A stretch of DNA of 64,000 bases from an uncultured Pelagibacteraceae bacterium. Its GTDB lineage: Bacteria > Pseudomonadota > Alphaproteobacteria > Pelagibacterales > Pelagibacteraceae. Made by a program: the position numbers and the translations under genes. The notes beneath the pieces are model-generated. The model did no database searches. It was not told the DNA's origin and saw nothing but the letters and a program-made list of their open reading frames with translations. Below, piece after piece: positions 26,772 to 36,598 of the stretch; within the stretch, counting starts at the first letter, position 1; each line of letters begins with the position of its first letter. The DNA lies in NCBI GenBank assembly GCA_902590915.1, contig CACIYQ010000002.1:1-64000 (forward strand). The letters are read 5' to 3'.

Positions 26772-27824
26772 ATGACGAGATATTACACAAGAGTGTGTAA
26801 TTTCTATTATGGTGTAAAGTCTAAAAACCTTGTTGAGAAAAATAAATCTCTAGCACTTCACGGTATTAAAGAAATTTCTTTTGATCAACTTGAAATAATT
26901 ACAAGAAAATCCAAAAAAATAGTATTTATCAATCAAATTAATAAATTATCACATTCATTAAGAAAAAAAATTAATTCTGATTTAAAGAATATAACTTCAA
27001 AAAAAAAAAATTTTAGTAATTTTAAATTTAACTTAATTCCTAATTTGTTAGGAGTGTTAAATTTGACACCTGACAGTTTTTCAGATGGAGGAAAATTTAA
27101 TAGAAAAGATAAAGCTATTCAACAAGCTATAAATTTGTTTAATTCAGGTGCGAACTTAATTGATGTTGGTGGAGAGTCTACGAGACCAGGATCCAAACCC
27201 ATAAATGAGAAGTTAGAATGGAGTAGAATAAATAAAATTTTAAAACTACTGAACAAAAAAATACCAATATCTCTAGATACAAGAAAATCAAATATAATGA
27301 AAAAAGGAATTCAACTTGGGGTAAAATTAATCAATGATGTTTCAGGTTTGGAATATGACCAAGAAACTACAAATGTATTGAAGCTTAATAATACTCCATT
27401 TGTATTGCAACACTCCCAAGGCCGTCCTGAGGATATGCAAATTAATCCTTCTTATAAAAATGAATTGTTAGATATTTACGATTTTTTTGAGAATAAATTA
27501 AAATTTTTAAGATCCATTGGAATAAATCACAATAAAATAATTATTGATCCAGGAATAGGTTTTGGAAAAAATTTGAAACATAATATGAATTTAATTAAAA
27601 ATATTTCTATTTTTCATTCACTTGGTTTTCCTATACTTGTGGGAAACTCAAGAAAAAGGTTTATAAAAGAAATATCTAAATATAATGATAGTAAATTAAG
27701 GATTGGAGGCACAGTAGCTTCCTCAGTTTATATGATGACCCAAGGTGTTCAAATTTTAAGAGTCCACGATGTTAATGAAATTATGCAAGGTATAAAAGTT
27801 TATAAAGAGATAATTAAAAATTAA
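26772..27824 (+). CDS. folP: Dihydropteroate synthase
   Basis: 350 residues. The TIM-barrel core begins at about residue 90 with LLGVLNLTPDSFSDGGKF, followed by IDVGGESTRPGSKPI (about 136) and the late motifs IIDPGIGFGKN and VGNSRKRFI. It condenses p-aminobenzoate with dihydropterin pyrophosphate. The extra N-terminal ~85 residues (MTRYYTRV, then a lysine-rich part) resemble the N-terminal extension seen in other alphaproteobacterial FolP proteins, so this is probably lineage-typical. It lies between ftsH (8 nt) and glmM (1-nt overlap). Confidence 0.92.
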   Translation: MTRYYTRVCNFYYGVKSKNLVEKNKSLALHGIKEISFDQLEIITRKSKKIVFINQINKLSHSLRKKINSDLKNITSKKKNFSNFKFNLIPNLLGVLNLTPDSFSDGGKFNRKDKAIQQAINLFNSGANLIDVGGESTRPGSKPINEKLEWSRINKILKLLNKKIPISLDTRKSNIMKKGIQLGVKLINDVSGLEYDQETTNVLKLNNTPFVLQHSQGRPEDMQINPSYKNELLDIYDFFENKLKFLRSIGINHNKIIIDPGIGFGKNLKHNMNLIKNISIFHSLGFPILVGNSRKRFIKEISKYNDSKLRIGGTVASSVYMMTQGVQILRVHDVNEIMQGIKVYKEIIKN

Positions 27825-29155
27825 TGCCAAAAAAATACTTTGGAACTGATGGAATTAGAGGTGCGATAAATAGCAAAATTATAAATGGAGATATGTTTTT
27901 CAAGTTTGGTCTAGCATCAGGAACCTTTTTTAGAACACAAAAAAAAAACAAACGAGTTGCCGTAATTGCCAAAGATACAAGACTATCAGGCTATATGCTC
28001 GAACCAGCTTTAGTATCAGGATTAACTTCAGCTGGTATGCACGTCTACACTTTGGGACCTCTACCAACAAATGGTTTAGCGATGCTTACTAAAAACATGA
28101 AAGCTAATATGGGAATTATGATAACTGCATCACACAATCCACATTATGATAATGGATTAAAATTATTTGGCCCAGATGGGATGAAATTATCTGACAAAAT
28201 TGAAAAGAAAATTGAACATTTAATAGATCAAAATATTGAAAAAAATTTATCTAAGCCTGAAAAATTAGGAAGGGTAAAAAGATTAGAAACAGGAACTAGA
28301 GATTATATTAAAATTTTAAAAAAAAACTTTTCTGAGGAGTTTAATTTAAGAGGACTTAGGATTGTTATAGACTGCGCAAATGGAGCAGGTTACAAAGCTG
28401 GCCCTGAGTTATTAAAATCATTAGGAGCGAAAGTTATTGCTATTGGAGTGGAGCCTAATGGCACGAATATTAACAAAAATTGTGGATCAGTCTATCCACA
28501 GAATATTCAAAGAGCAGTGAAAAAATATAAAGCTCATATTGGTATTTCATTAGATGGTGACGCTGATCGAATTATAATGTGTGATGAGAAAAGCGATATA
28601 ATTGATGGCGATCAAATTATCGCTGCTTTGGCCTCAAGATGGAAAAATAAAAAAATGTTAAAAGGGGGGGTGGTTGGTACCTTAATGTCTAACTATGGTC
28701 TAGAGCAATACTTTAGAACTCTTAATATTAATTTTATTAGAGCAAATGTTGGTGACAGGTACGTGAAAGAAAAAATGCAAAAACATAAATTTAATTTAGG
28801 AGGTGAACAGTCGGGTCATATTATTCTTGGAAAATTTGCAACCACTGGAGATGGTTTGTTAGTTGCGTTAGAGGCTTTATTTGCACTGAGAAAAGGAAAA
28901 AAAGCTAGCGAATTTTTTTCAAAATTTAAAAAAATTCCGCAAATATTAAAAAATGTAGATGTAAAAGATAAAAATATAATTAATAAATTAGATATAAAAA
29001 ATTCTATTAAAATCGCAGAAAAATTAATTAAAGGACAAGGAAGAATTTTAGTTAGAAAATCAGGAACAGAGTCAAAGATAAGAGTGATGGGTGAAAGTGA
29101 AAATAAAGATCTTTTATCAAAGTGTATAAACATAATTACAAAAAAAATTAAATAA
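27824..29155 (+). CDS. glmM: Phosphoglucosamine mutase
   Basis: 443 residues, the family norm. It starts KKYFGTDGIRGAIN; the phosphoserine loop is GIMITASHNPHYDNGLK (about 97-113), the metal site SLDGDADRIIMCDE (about 244), and the sugar-binding GGEQSGHIIL (about 326). It converts glucosamine-6-phosphate to glucosamine-1-phosphate for UDP-GlcNAc, feeding peptidoglycan and lipid A. The ATG overlaps the folP stop. The order ftsH-folP-glmM is conserved in Proteobacteria. Confidence 0.96.
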   Translation: MPKKYFGTDGIRGAINSKIINGDMFFKFGLASGTFFRTQKKNKRVAVIAKDTRLSGYMLEPALVSGLTSAGMHVYTLGPLPTNGLAMLTKNMKANMGIMITASHNPHYDNGLKLFGPDGMKLSDKIEKKIEHLIDQNIEKNLSKPEKLGRVKRLETGTRDYIKILKKNFSEEFNLRGLRIVIDCANGAGYKAGPELLKSLGAKVIAIGVEPNGTNINKNCGSVYPQNIQRAVKKYKAHIGISLDGDADRIIMCDEKSDIIDGDQIIAALASRWKNKKMLKGGVVGTLMSNYGLEQYFRTLNINFIRANVGDRYVKEKMQKHKFNLGGEQSGHIILGKFATTGDGLLVALEALFALRKGKKASEFFSKFKKIPQILKNVDVKDKNIINKLDIKNSIKIAEKLIKGQGRILVRKSGTESKIRVMGESENKDLLSKCINIITKKIK

Positions 29156-29156
29156 A

Positions 29157-29969
29157 TTGAAGACAAAATCAAAAGTACTAATTATCGCTGGATCTGACTC
29201 TTCTGGTGGTGCAGGCGTTCAGGCGGATATAAAAACTGTTACTGCATTAGGTTCATATGCGATGACTGCTATTACAGCTGTAACAGTTCAAAATACTACT
29301 GGTATCAAATCAATTTTTCCAATCAATCCGAAGGAAATTTATAACCAAGTTACATTTTCCTCAAATGATATTAGGCCAGATGCTGTAAAGATTGGAATGT
29401 TACATTCGGTAAAGGTAATCAAATCAGTCATTAAGTCATTAGATGAAATTAAAGTTAGAAATATTGTTTTAGATCCGGTGATGGTTGCAAAGGGTGGTGC
29501 AAAATTAATTGATAATAAGGCAATAAATTTACTTAAATCTATCTTGATAAAGAAAGTTTTGATGATAACTCCAAATATTCCTGAGGCAGAAATTTTAACT
29601 AATACCAAAATAAAAACAAAACAGGACATGATTGTTGTTGCGCAAAAGTTAATTGAAATAGGTGCAAATAATGTTCTTATTAAAGGTGGTCATTTAAAAG
29701 GAGAATTTGTTCATGATATTTATGCAAACAATAAAGATATCAAAATTTTTAATAGCAAAAGAGTTAAAACTAAAAATACCCATGGAACTGGTTGTACTTT
29801 ATCCAGTGCTGTAGCAACATTTTTATCATGTGGAAAACCAGTAAAGAAATCTTGTGAGCTTGGAATTAAGTATGTAAGTTTGGCTATTAAATCTAATCCT
29901 AATTATGGCAAGGGTCACGGTCCTATAAATCATCTTAACTCTATGAACATAAATAAAATATTTAAATAA
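29157..29969 (+). CDS. thiD: Hydroxymethylpyrimidine / phosphomethylpyrimidine kinase
   Basis: 270 residues starting at TTG one base after the glmM stop; no other start fits. Motifs: [18 protein letters not shown] (about 11-28), [24 protein letters not shown] and the anion hole [16 protein letters not shown] (about 208-223). It phosphorylates HMP twice, the substrate for ThiE (9616-10230). SAR11 strains reportedly depend on external HMP, so retention of both genes fits salvage. It overlaps purA by 1 nt. Confidence 0.92.
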   Translation: MKTKSKVLIIAGSDSSGGAGVQADIKTVTALGSYAMTAITAVTVQNTTGIKSIFPINPKEIYNQVTFSSNDIRPDAVKIGMLHSVKVIKSVIKSLDEIKVRNIVLDPVMVAKGGAKLIDNKAINLLKSILIKKVLMITPNIPEAEILTNTKIKTKQDMIVVAQKLIEIGANNVLIKGGHLKGEFVHDIYANNKDIKIFNSKRVKTKNTHGTGCTLSSAVATFLSCGKPVKKSCELGIKYVSLAIKSNPNYGKGHGPINHLNSMNINKIFK

Positions 29970-31261
29970 TGAGCAATGTAGTAGTCGTTGGATCGCAATG
30001 GGGTGATGAAGGAAAGGGTAAGATAGTTGATTGGCTATCCGAACAGGCTGATGTCGTGATAAGATTCCAAGGAGGACACAATGCCGGACATACACTTGTT
30101 ATTGATGGTGTAACTTATAAATTAAGATTACTACCGTCAGGAATAGTAAGAAAAAAAAAAATTTCAATTATTGGTAATGGAGTAGTTGTTGATCCCTGGG
30201 CACTATTAGACGAAGTAGAGGAAATAAAATTAAAAGGAGTTGATGTTAATGTTAATAATTTTATTATTTCAGAGTCTGCAAATTTAATTTTACCATTTCA
30301 TAGAGAAATGGATGAAATAAGAGAAGATGCAGCTGGAGAAAGTAAGATTGGCACTACAAGACGGGGAATTGGACCTGCTTATGAGGATAAAGTTGGCAGA
30401 AGATCTATAAGAGTAATGGATTTAAGATCTGAACAAAATTTAGATCATAGGTTAGAATCAGTTTTGTTACACCACAATGCTATTAGAAAAGGTTTAGGAA
30501 AAAAAATTTTTGAAAAAGAACAATTAAAAAAAGAACTGTTAAAAATTGCCCCTAAAATACTTCAATTTTCTCAACCTGTATGGCTTAAAATTGATCAATT
30601 TAAAAAACAAAAAAAAAAAATTTTATTTGAAGGGGCTCAAGGAATCTTATTAGACGTAGATCATGGCACTTATCCCTATGTTACTTCTTCAAATACTGTA
30701 GCATCAAATGCAGCAACAGGAACTGGTTGTGGACCAAATTCAATTAATTATGTATTAGGAATAACCAAAGCATACACTACTCGAGTAGGAGAAGGACCTT
30801 TTCCAACTGAATTAAAAGATGATATAGGAGAATTATTAGGCACAAGAGGAAAAGAATTTGGAACTGTTACCAGTAGAAAAAGAAGATGTGGTTGGTTTGA
30901 TGGTGTTCTAGTTAGGCAAACTATCAAAATTTCTGGAATTGATGGGATTGCACTTACTAAACTAGACGTATTAGACGAATTGGATGAAATTAAAATGTGT
31001 GTTTATTATGATTTAGACGGAAAAAAAATTGATTATTTGCCAGCAGCTGTTGAGGATCAATTAAAAATAAAACCGATATTCAAAACTTTTCCAGGATGGA
31101 AATCTTCAACAAGTGGAATAAAAAATATGGTTGAATTACCAGAAAATGCAAAAAAATATATTTTTGCAATTGAGGATTTTATTGGTGCAAAGATTTCAAG
31201 TATATCTACTAGTCCCGAAAGAGAAGATACAATATTAGTTGAAAACCCTTTTGATATTTAA
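29969..31261 (+). CDS. purA: Adenylosuccinate synthetase
   Basis: 430 residues. The N-terminal loop is [22 protein letters not shown] (GTP/IMP site, catalytic D13 and K16), followed by [23 protein letters not shown] and the C-terminal [17 protein letters not shown]. It makes adenylosuccinate from IMP, aspartate and GTP. Length is normal. Its stop codon overlaps the stop of the convergent rpoH gene by 4 nt, so the two transcripts must overlap. Confidence 0.97.
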   Translation: MSNVVVVGSQWGDEGKGKIVDWLSEQADVVIRFQGGHNAGHTLVIDGVTYKLRLLPSGIVRKKKISIIGNGVVVDPWALLDEVEEIKLKGVDVNVNNFIISESANLILPFHREMDEIREDAAGESKIGTTRRGIGPAYEDKVGRRSIRVMDLRSEQNLDHRLESVLLHHNAIRKGLGKKIFEKEQLKKELLKIAPKILQFSQPVWLKIDQFKKQKKKILFEGAQGILLDVDHGTYPYVTSSNTVASNAATGTGCGPNSINYVLGITKAYTTRVGEGPFPTELKDDIGELLGTRGKEFGTVTSRKRRCGWFDGVLVRQTIKISGIDGIALTKLDVLDELDEIKMCVYYDLDGKKIDYLPAAVEDQLKIKPIFKTFPGWKSSTSGIKNMVELPENAKKYIFAIEDFIGAKISSISTSPEREDTILVENPFDI

Positions 31262-32151
31262 TTAGCCGGCAATAAATTTTTAGATTTTGCTAAAAGAAGC
31301 ATATGTTTTTGAAGTTTTTCGAAAGCTTTATTTTCAATTTGTCTTACTCTTTCACGGCTAATTTTATATTTCTGACTTAAATCTTCTAGTGTTGTTGGAT
31401 TATCGTTCAGTCTTCTTGAGTATAAAATTTCTCTTTCTCTATCGTTCAAGACTTTAATTGAATCTTTTAATAAATCTTTTCTTTGCTCCATTTCCTCATG
31501 GTGAGCAAACTTTAGGTCATGGTCTAACTCTTTATCAACCAACCAGTCTTGCCATTCATCTCCATCTTCACCGACTTGAGCATTTAGAGAAAACTCTTTA
31601 CCAGATAATCTTCTGTTCATTGAAACAACTTCTTCTTTACTTACATCAAGCTTGTTAGCAATATGATCAACATGTTCATCTCTTAAATCACCCTCTGTTT
31701 GAGGAGCAATTTGATTCTTAATTTTTTTCAGATTAAAGAACAATTTCTTCTGAGCTGTTGTAGTTCCAATTTTTACTAGGCTCCAGGATCTTAAAATATA
31801 CTCTTGAATTGAAGCTTTGATCCACCACATAGCATATGTTGCTAGTCTAAAACCTTTTTCAGGTTCAAATTTTTTAACAGCCTGCATCAAACCCACATTA
31901 CCTTCTGAAATCATTTCATTAATTGGCAAACCATAGCCTTTATATCCCATTGCAATTTTGGCAACCAATCTAAGATGGCTTGTAACTAATTTTTCTGCAG
32001 ACTTAATATTTCCTGTAGTTTTCCAGTTTTTTGCTAGCATATACTCTTCCTCAGCAGCTAGCATTGGGAATTTTTTAATTTGATCTAAGTATGCAGACAA
32101 ACCTCCTTCATTAGATAGGGAGGGTAAATTATTACTTACAGTTGTGTTCAT
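31258..32151 (-). CDS. rpoH: RNA polymerase heat-shock sigma factor (sigma-32)
   Basis: 297 residues. Region 2 has [35 protein letters not shown] (2.3/2.4, about 83-118). The RpoH box [10 protein letters not shown] (about 134-143) distinguishes it from RpoD and RpoS. Region 4.2 ends [20 protein letters not shown]. It directs heat-shock transcription, and its level is normally set by FtsH proteolysis (ftsH at 24871). The 41-bp gap behind it before rluD gives little space for a promoter. Convergent with purA. Confidence 0.95.
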   Translation of the reverse strand: MNTTVSNNLPSLSNEGGLSAYLDQIKKFPMLAAEEEYMLAKNWKTTGNIKSAEKLVTSHLRLVAKIAMGYKGYGLPINEMISEGNVGLMQAVKKFEPEKGFRLATYAMWWIKASIQEYILRSWSLVKIGTTTAQKKLFFNLKKIKNQIAPQTEGDLRDEHVDHIANKLDVSKEEVVSMNRRLSGKEFSLNAQVGEDGDEWQDWLVDKELDHDLKFAHHEEMEQRKDLLKDSIKVLNDREREILYSRRLNDNPTTLEDLSQKYKISRERVRQIENKAFEKLQKHMLLLAKSKNLLPAN

Positions 32152-32192
32152 AACGAATTTTATTTAGTTAATTTAAAATAATTTTCAATGTT

Positions 32193-33173
32193 TTATTTAT
32201 TACTGTTTCTAAGCATTTCTAAAATAATATTTAGCTCATGTGGCAAATTTGAGGAAAAATGCATTTTTTTGTTATTTTTTGGATGTATGAAACCAAGAGT
32301 TTTAGCGTGTAAAAATTGTCTAGTTAAATTAGATATCAAATTTTGGATTTTTAAATCTATATTTTTTATTTTTTTGTATTTTTTTTTGTATTTATCATCA
32401 CCAACTATACTATTTCCCTTATAATTCATATGAACCCTAATTTGATGGGTGCGACCTGTCTCTAGTTTGCACTCCACTAAACTTAATGTAGGTATCCTTT
32501 CATTTTCAAAAATTTCAAGAGTTTTATAATTTGTAATTGCTTCCTTTCCTTTGGAGCGACTAACCTCCATTAGCTGTCTATTTCTTGAACTTCGTGTTAA
32601 TAAAGTAATTATTTGTCCTTTTGATGGTCTTAATTTCCCCCATATCAATAGCTGGTATTCTCTTAAAATAGTATGTTGGCTAAATTGTTTTGATAAATTT
32701 TCATGAGATATATTATTTTTTGCAATTACTACTAATCCTGATGTATTTTTGTCAATTCGATGAACAATTCCTGGTCTTAATTCGTCACCGATATTAGACA
32801 AGGAATTTTTATCATAATGCATTAAAGCATTAACAATTGTTTGATCATAATTACCTGCACCAGGGTGCATGATTATACCAGCTGGCTTGTTTATCACAAT
32901 TAAGTCTTCATCTTCATGAATGATTTCTAATTCATAATTATAAGGTTTTAACGATGCTACTTCTGGTTTTGGTATTTCCAGAACAACTTGATCACCTGCA
33001 TTAACTTTTTTAGAGGGATTATTTATAATTATATTATTCAATTTGAGTTTGTCTCTTAATATTAAATTTTTGACTCTAGTTCTGCTAATTAACTTATTTC
33101 TTTGGTAAATTAAAATATCAACTCTTAAATTATCTTCATTCTTATCAACTATAAAATTAATGTTTTTTTCCAT
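32193..33173 (-). CDS. rluD: 23S rRNA pseudouridine synthase RluD-type
   Basis: 326 residues. An N-terminal S4-like domain (about 15-70, RVDILIYQRNKLISRTRVKNLI) is followed by the catalytic domain with VHRIDKNTSGLVVIAKN (active-site aspartate about 139) and the QIRVHMNYKGNSIVGDDKY motif. RluD makes pseudouridines 1911, 1915 and 1917 in helix 69 of 23S rRNA; RluC cannot be excluded without alignment, but the order with rpoH is typical of rluD. It reads with rpoH on the minus strand. Confidence 0.88.
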   Translation of the reverse strand: MEKNINFIVDKNEDNLRVDILIYQRNKLISRTRVKNLILRDKLKLNNIIINNPSKKVNAGDQVVLEIPKPEVASLKPYNYELEIIHEDEDLIVINKPAGIIMHPGAGNYDQTIVNALMHYDKNSLSNIGDELRPGIVHRIDKNTSGLVVIAKNNISHENLSKQFSQHTILREYQLLIWGKLRPSKGQIITLLTRSSRNRQLMEVSRSKGKEAITNYKTLEIFENERIPTLSLVECKLETGRTHQIRVHMNYKGNSIVGDDKYKKKYKKIKNIDLKIQNLISNLTRQFLHAKTLGFIHPKNNKKMHFSSNLPHELNIILEMLRNSNK

Positions 33174-33196
33174 AAAATATAATATTAATACTATAT

Positions 33197-33273
33197 GCGC
33201 TTGTAGCTCAACTGGATAGAGCGCCTGACTTCGGATCAGGAGGTTCTAGGTTCGACTCCTAGCAGGCGCACCA
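33197..33273 (+). tRNA. tRNA-Arg (TCG)
   Basis: A 77-nt cloverleaf with encoded CCA. The acceptor strands GCGCTTG and CAGGCGC pair (one G:U), the anticodon stem is CCTGA/TCAGG with loop CTTCGGA, giving anticodon TCG, and the T-arm carries GGTTCGACTCC. It reads CGA and, by U34 wobble, possibly other CGN codons. Most bacteria use ACG (read as inosine) for these. It lies between rluD and a probable glycan gene pair and could be an integration landmark. Confidence 0.93.
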
Positions 33274-33307
33274 AAATTAGCTGAAATTTATCTATAAAAT
33301 TCCAAAA

Positions 33308-34972
33308 TTAATTTGAAAATATATAATAATCTTTAAATTTCTTTATATCGATACTTTTTGGAACTTCATGAGAGCAAATCAATTTTGTATAATAACATAA
33401 ACCACTTTGCTTTGGTTTTAAAAATAAAATTTCATAATTATTTGATATTTTAAATTCTTCAAGATTTTCATAAAAAGATGTTTTTGGGAATAAAGAATTA
33501 TTCGAATCATACATTCGTAAAATATTTTTTGATAAAAAAAATATAATACATATACTAAAAATTATTTTATAAAATCTGATTTTCAATGATTTTTTTAAAT
33601 CAAAGAATAAATTTAATAATATAATGTATGAAAAAATAACTATAGATATAATATAAAAGCTTCCAAATCTAAAAACTGGAGTTTTATAAAACCATATTAT
33701 CAACCCTACAAAAATTGAAATCCAAAGATAAATGTATGTCTTATTAAAATGAAATATTTTTTTTTTTAGACATTTATCTTTATTCAAGAATATATATGTG
33801 GAAAAAATAAAAATAATTAATATAAGGGGTGAGATTATTTCTAAAATTTTTAAAAAATGACTTGCAATCCATGTTTGCACCCAATTGAGTCCACTTGCAT
33901 AATTTTTTAGATTTATATTCTGCCAGTCAGGATGAGCCATAAATCCTTTAGCCCATATTTCAGTCAACCAAGAGGCATTTTCAGCAGCTGCTATTCCATT
34001 TAATTGAAATAATGAGTTAGAAAAACAACTAGATACGATAGGATATGCCAGACAACTGGTAGTAATATAATTTTTTATTAGCCAAGGAATGATCAATAAT
34101 ACAAAAATAAACAACGAAAAAATGTTTTTTTTATCAACTGATCTTTTTTGAAAATTTATAAAAATAGGTAAGAAAATTAAAAAAGCAAATATATATGAAA
34201 GTTTATGCATAAACATGAATGCAACAAACGGTAAAAATAAATTAATCAGATTGTCCTCTGATAATGAATATTTACCTTGTATATTAATAATATTTATTAA
34301 AAAATATATTGAAACTAATAGAGGTATTAAATCATTACCATATTCTCTATATCTTGTAAATTTAATTAACAAAAAACAAGAGAACAAAATTAAAATCAAT
34401 AAATTGTAATTGATTGTTTTTGCCTCAAATATTTTGCTTGAAACAAATATTAAAAATGAAAGATAAAATATTATATTTATAGTTGCTAGAGAAATATTGT
34501 GAAGGTAATCACTAGTAAGTGCTGCTTGAACATATTGTAAAAAAGAAATATGTCCAAATCTAAATTGAATATTGGCAATACCAAAAATTATTTTTTCTGA
34601 TTTTAAATATGAAACATATGGGTGGTGATACATGTTTGCATCTATTGGGTGATCTGAATAAGCAAATAAAAAAAAACATGATAAAATAATAATTACTAGA
34701 GGTAAAAAATATTTTTTTTGTGAGATAAACAGACGCTTGAAAATAAAAATTATTAAGCCAATGATTACAACGACCATTGAAAAAATATTATTTATTTCAA
34801 AAAAAAAATGAGAAATTACAGTGATAAATCCAACAAAAGCATATCCTGTAAGAATTTTAAAAAAAATATCTATATTTGAATTATTTAAAATTTTTTGAGA
34901 TAGAACTGATCCGTAAGAGTAAAGAGTAGTGAATATGATAAAAAAAGTAAATATAGAAAAAATTATTTGCAT
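33308..34972 (-). CDS. Large multi-pass membrane protein, possible GT-C type glycosyltransferase
   Basis: 554 residues with about 11-13 hydrophobic helices and unusually high Phe/Ile content. An early luminal loop, DHPIDANMYHHPYVSYLKSE (about 106-125), has acidic and histidine residues in the place where GT-C glycosyltransferases keep their catalytic acid, followed by QFRFGHISFLQYVQAAL. There are a few cysteines in the C-terminal soluble tail. I do not recognise a named family; GT-C transferase acting on polyprenyl-linked sugars is an inference from topology and from the divergent GT2 gene next door. Codon use is even more A/T-biased than its neighbours. Confidence 0.5.
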   Translation of the reverse strand: MQIIFSIFTFFIIFTTLYSYGSVLSQKILNNSNIDIFFKILTGYAFVGFITVISHFFFEINNIFSMVVVIIGLIIFIFKRLFISQKKYFLPLVIIILSCFFLFAYSDHPIDANMYHHPYVSYLKSEKIIFGIANIQFRFGHISFLQYVQAALTSDYLHNISLATINIIFYLSFLIFVSSKIFEAKTINYNLLILILFSCFLLIKFTRYREYGNDLIPLLVSIYFLINIINIQGKYSLSEDNLINLFLPFVAFMFMHKLSYIFAFLIFLPIFINFQKRSVDKKNIFSLFIFVLLIIPWLIKNYITTSCLAYPIVSSCFSNSLFQLNGIAAAENASWLTEIWAKGFMAHPDWQNINLKNYASGLNWVQTWIASHFLKILEIISPLILIIFIFSTYIFLNKDKCLKKKIFHFNKTYIYLWISIFVGLIIWFYKTPVFRFGSFYIISIVIFSYIILLNLFFDLKKSLKIRFYKIIFSICIIFFLSKNILRMYDSNNSLFPKTSFYENLEEFKISNNYEILFLKPKQSGLCYYTKLICSHEVPKSIDIKKFKDYYIFSN

Positions 34973-35104
34973 ATTTTGAAATTAATATTTTTTAGTAAAG
35001 ATTATTATCAAAAGTAAATTAAATAATACTTATTTATATGTAATAATTCTATATTTTATTGATCATAGTAAATATAATAAGTTATTAAAAATAAATAAAT
35101 ACTC

Positions 35105-35794
35105 ATGAAATTAAGTATAATAATACCAGTATTTAATGAAGTTAAAACTTTAGAGGAAATTTTAAAAAGAATTAAAAATCAGACTCACATAGATAAAGAA
35201 ATAATTCTAATTGATGATTATTCAACGGATGGAAGTCGAGAATTAATTGAAAACAAACTGAAATTACAAGTTGATAAGTTTGTATTAAACGAAAAAAATT
35301 TTGGAAAAGGTTACTCAGTAAGACAAGGTATTAATGCAGCTGAAGGAGATATAATTTTAATTCAAGACGCAGATTTAGAATATAGCCCCTCTGATTATGA
35401 CAAATTAATAAATCCAATACTAAAAAATAATGCTGATGTTGTTTATGGATCAAGATTTATAGGGTCAGATGAAAAAAGAGTACTTTTTTTTTGGCACACA
35501 ATAGGAAATAAATTCTTAACTTTATTGTCAAATATTTTTACTAATCTTAACCTCACTGATATGGAAAATTGTTTTAAAGTTTTCCGATCTAATATTGTCA
35601 AAAATATAAGATTAAATGAAAATAGATTTGGTTTTGAACCAGAAATTACAGCCAAAATATCAAAAAAAAACCTTAGAATTTACGAGGTGGGTGTTAAATA
35701 TTATGGCCGGAAATACAAAGATGGAAAGAAGATTACCTGGAAAGATGGTTTTAGTGCTATAAGATGTATTATTTATTATAATCTCTTTAAATAA
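35105..35794 (+). CDS. Glycosyltransferase family 2, dolichyl-phosphate mannosyltransferase-like
   Basis: 229 residues, a single GT-A domain with no membrane helices. IIPVFNEVKTLEEILKRI at the start, ILIDDYSTDGSRELI near 37, and the metal-binding IQDADLEYSPSDYDKLI near 88-104, then VVYGSRF. This is the DPM1-like branch that loads a sugar onto a polyprenyl phosphate for later use by GT-C enzymes, which suits the divergent 554-residue membrane protein. Sugar and lipid are unknown. The 132-bp gap between the two is very A/T-rich and must hold both promoters. Confidence 0.85.
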   Translation: MKLSIIIPVFNEVKTLEEILKRIKNQTHIDKEIILIDDYSTDGSRELIENKLKLQVDKFVLNEKNFGKGYSVRQGINAAEGDIILIQDADLEYSPSDYDKLINPILKNNADVVYGSRFIGSDEKRVLFFWHTIGNKFLTLLSNIFTNLNLTDMENCFKVFRSNIVKNIRLNENRFGFEPEITAKISKKNLRIYEVGVKYYGRKYKDGKKITWKDGFSAIRCIIYYNLFK

Positions 35795-35806
35795 AAATTT
35801 AATTTT

Positions 35807-36598
35807 TTACTCACCAATATTAATCAAAGTTCCTTTATCACGAGCTTTTTCAAAAGAGTAATAAAATATTAAAATTGCTAAAATTAAATATGTCAAATTT
35901 AAATATAAAGCATCAATAATATTTTCATAATTTACAATTTGATTTACCATTATGTTTCTTGTTTCTTCAAAAATGTATACCAATGGTAGTGAATATGCGA
36001 ATGATTGGAAGATTTCAGGTAATATTTCTACTGGGTAATAAATACAACCAAAAGGGGCCAATAAAAACATTGTAGACCATGCAATATTTTCAAATGAAGG
36101 TCCAAATCTTAATAGTCCTGCTGAAACTAATAAACCTAAAGTGATTCCAAAAATATATAAACTGAGAAAAAGAAATGCTAAAGGTAAGCCAAGTTCAAAT
36201 AAAGATATACCAAATAGTGGAGAGGTGAGTAATATTGCTGGAACTAGTCCAATTAAGGCTCTTATTAAAGCAGTAAAGACTAAAGAAATAATAATTTCAC
36301 TAATTTTCATGGGAGCAATGAAAAGGTTAGTAAAATTTCTACTCCATATTTCCTCTAAAAATAACATGTTGAATCCTATACTTGTTCTGAATAAAAAATC
36401 ATAAAGAATTGCACAAGATAGAATTACACCTACAGCGCCACTATAGTAAGTGCTGTACTCTGCAAAAAAATTCGAAATAAATCCCCACAAAGTTATTTGA
36501 ATTGAGGGCCAATATATTAAGTCAAGTATTCTTGGAAATGACCTTGTGATTAAGTAAAAATGTCTTAAAAAAAGTCCATAAATTCTAGTAAAATTCAT
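35807..36598 (-). CDS. ABC-2 type transporter permease
   Basis: 263 residues with six membrane helices and the ABC-2 pattern: LSCAILYDFLFRTSIGFNMLFLEEIWSRNFTNLFIAPMKISEI, then LLAPFGCIYYPVEILPEIFQSFAYSLPLVYIFEETR. ABC-2 permeases export polysaccharides, lipids or drugs. It overlaps the ATPase gene upstream by 4 nt, so the two form an exporter. The substrate cannot be told; the neighbouring glycosyltransferases hint at a glycan, but only by position. Convergent with the GT2 gene, 12 nt apart. Confidence 0.85.
   Translation of the reverse strand: MNFTRIYGLFLRHFYLITRSFPRILDLIYWPSIQITLWGFISNFFAEYSTYYSGAVGVILSCAILYDFLFRTSIGFNMLFLEEIWSRNFTNLFIAPMKISEIIISLVFTALIRALIGLVPAILLTSPLFGISLFELGLPLAFLFLSLYIFGITLGLLVSAGLLRFGPSFENIAWSTMFLLAPFGCIYYPVEILPEIFQSFAYSLPLVYIFEETRNIMVNQIVNYENIIDALYLNLTYLILAILIFYYSFEKARDKGTLINIGE

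Noticed and set aside
26772-27035. FolP N-terminal ~85-residue extension as a novel fusion
   Set aside because: Other alphaproteobacterial dihydropteroate synthases have a comparable N-terminal extension beginning with a similar RYY motif, so it is probably normal for the group.
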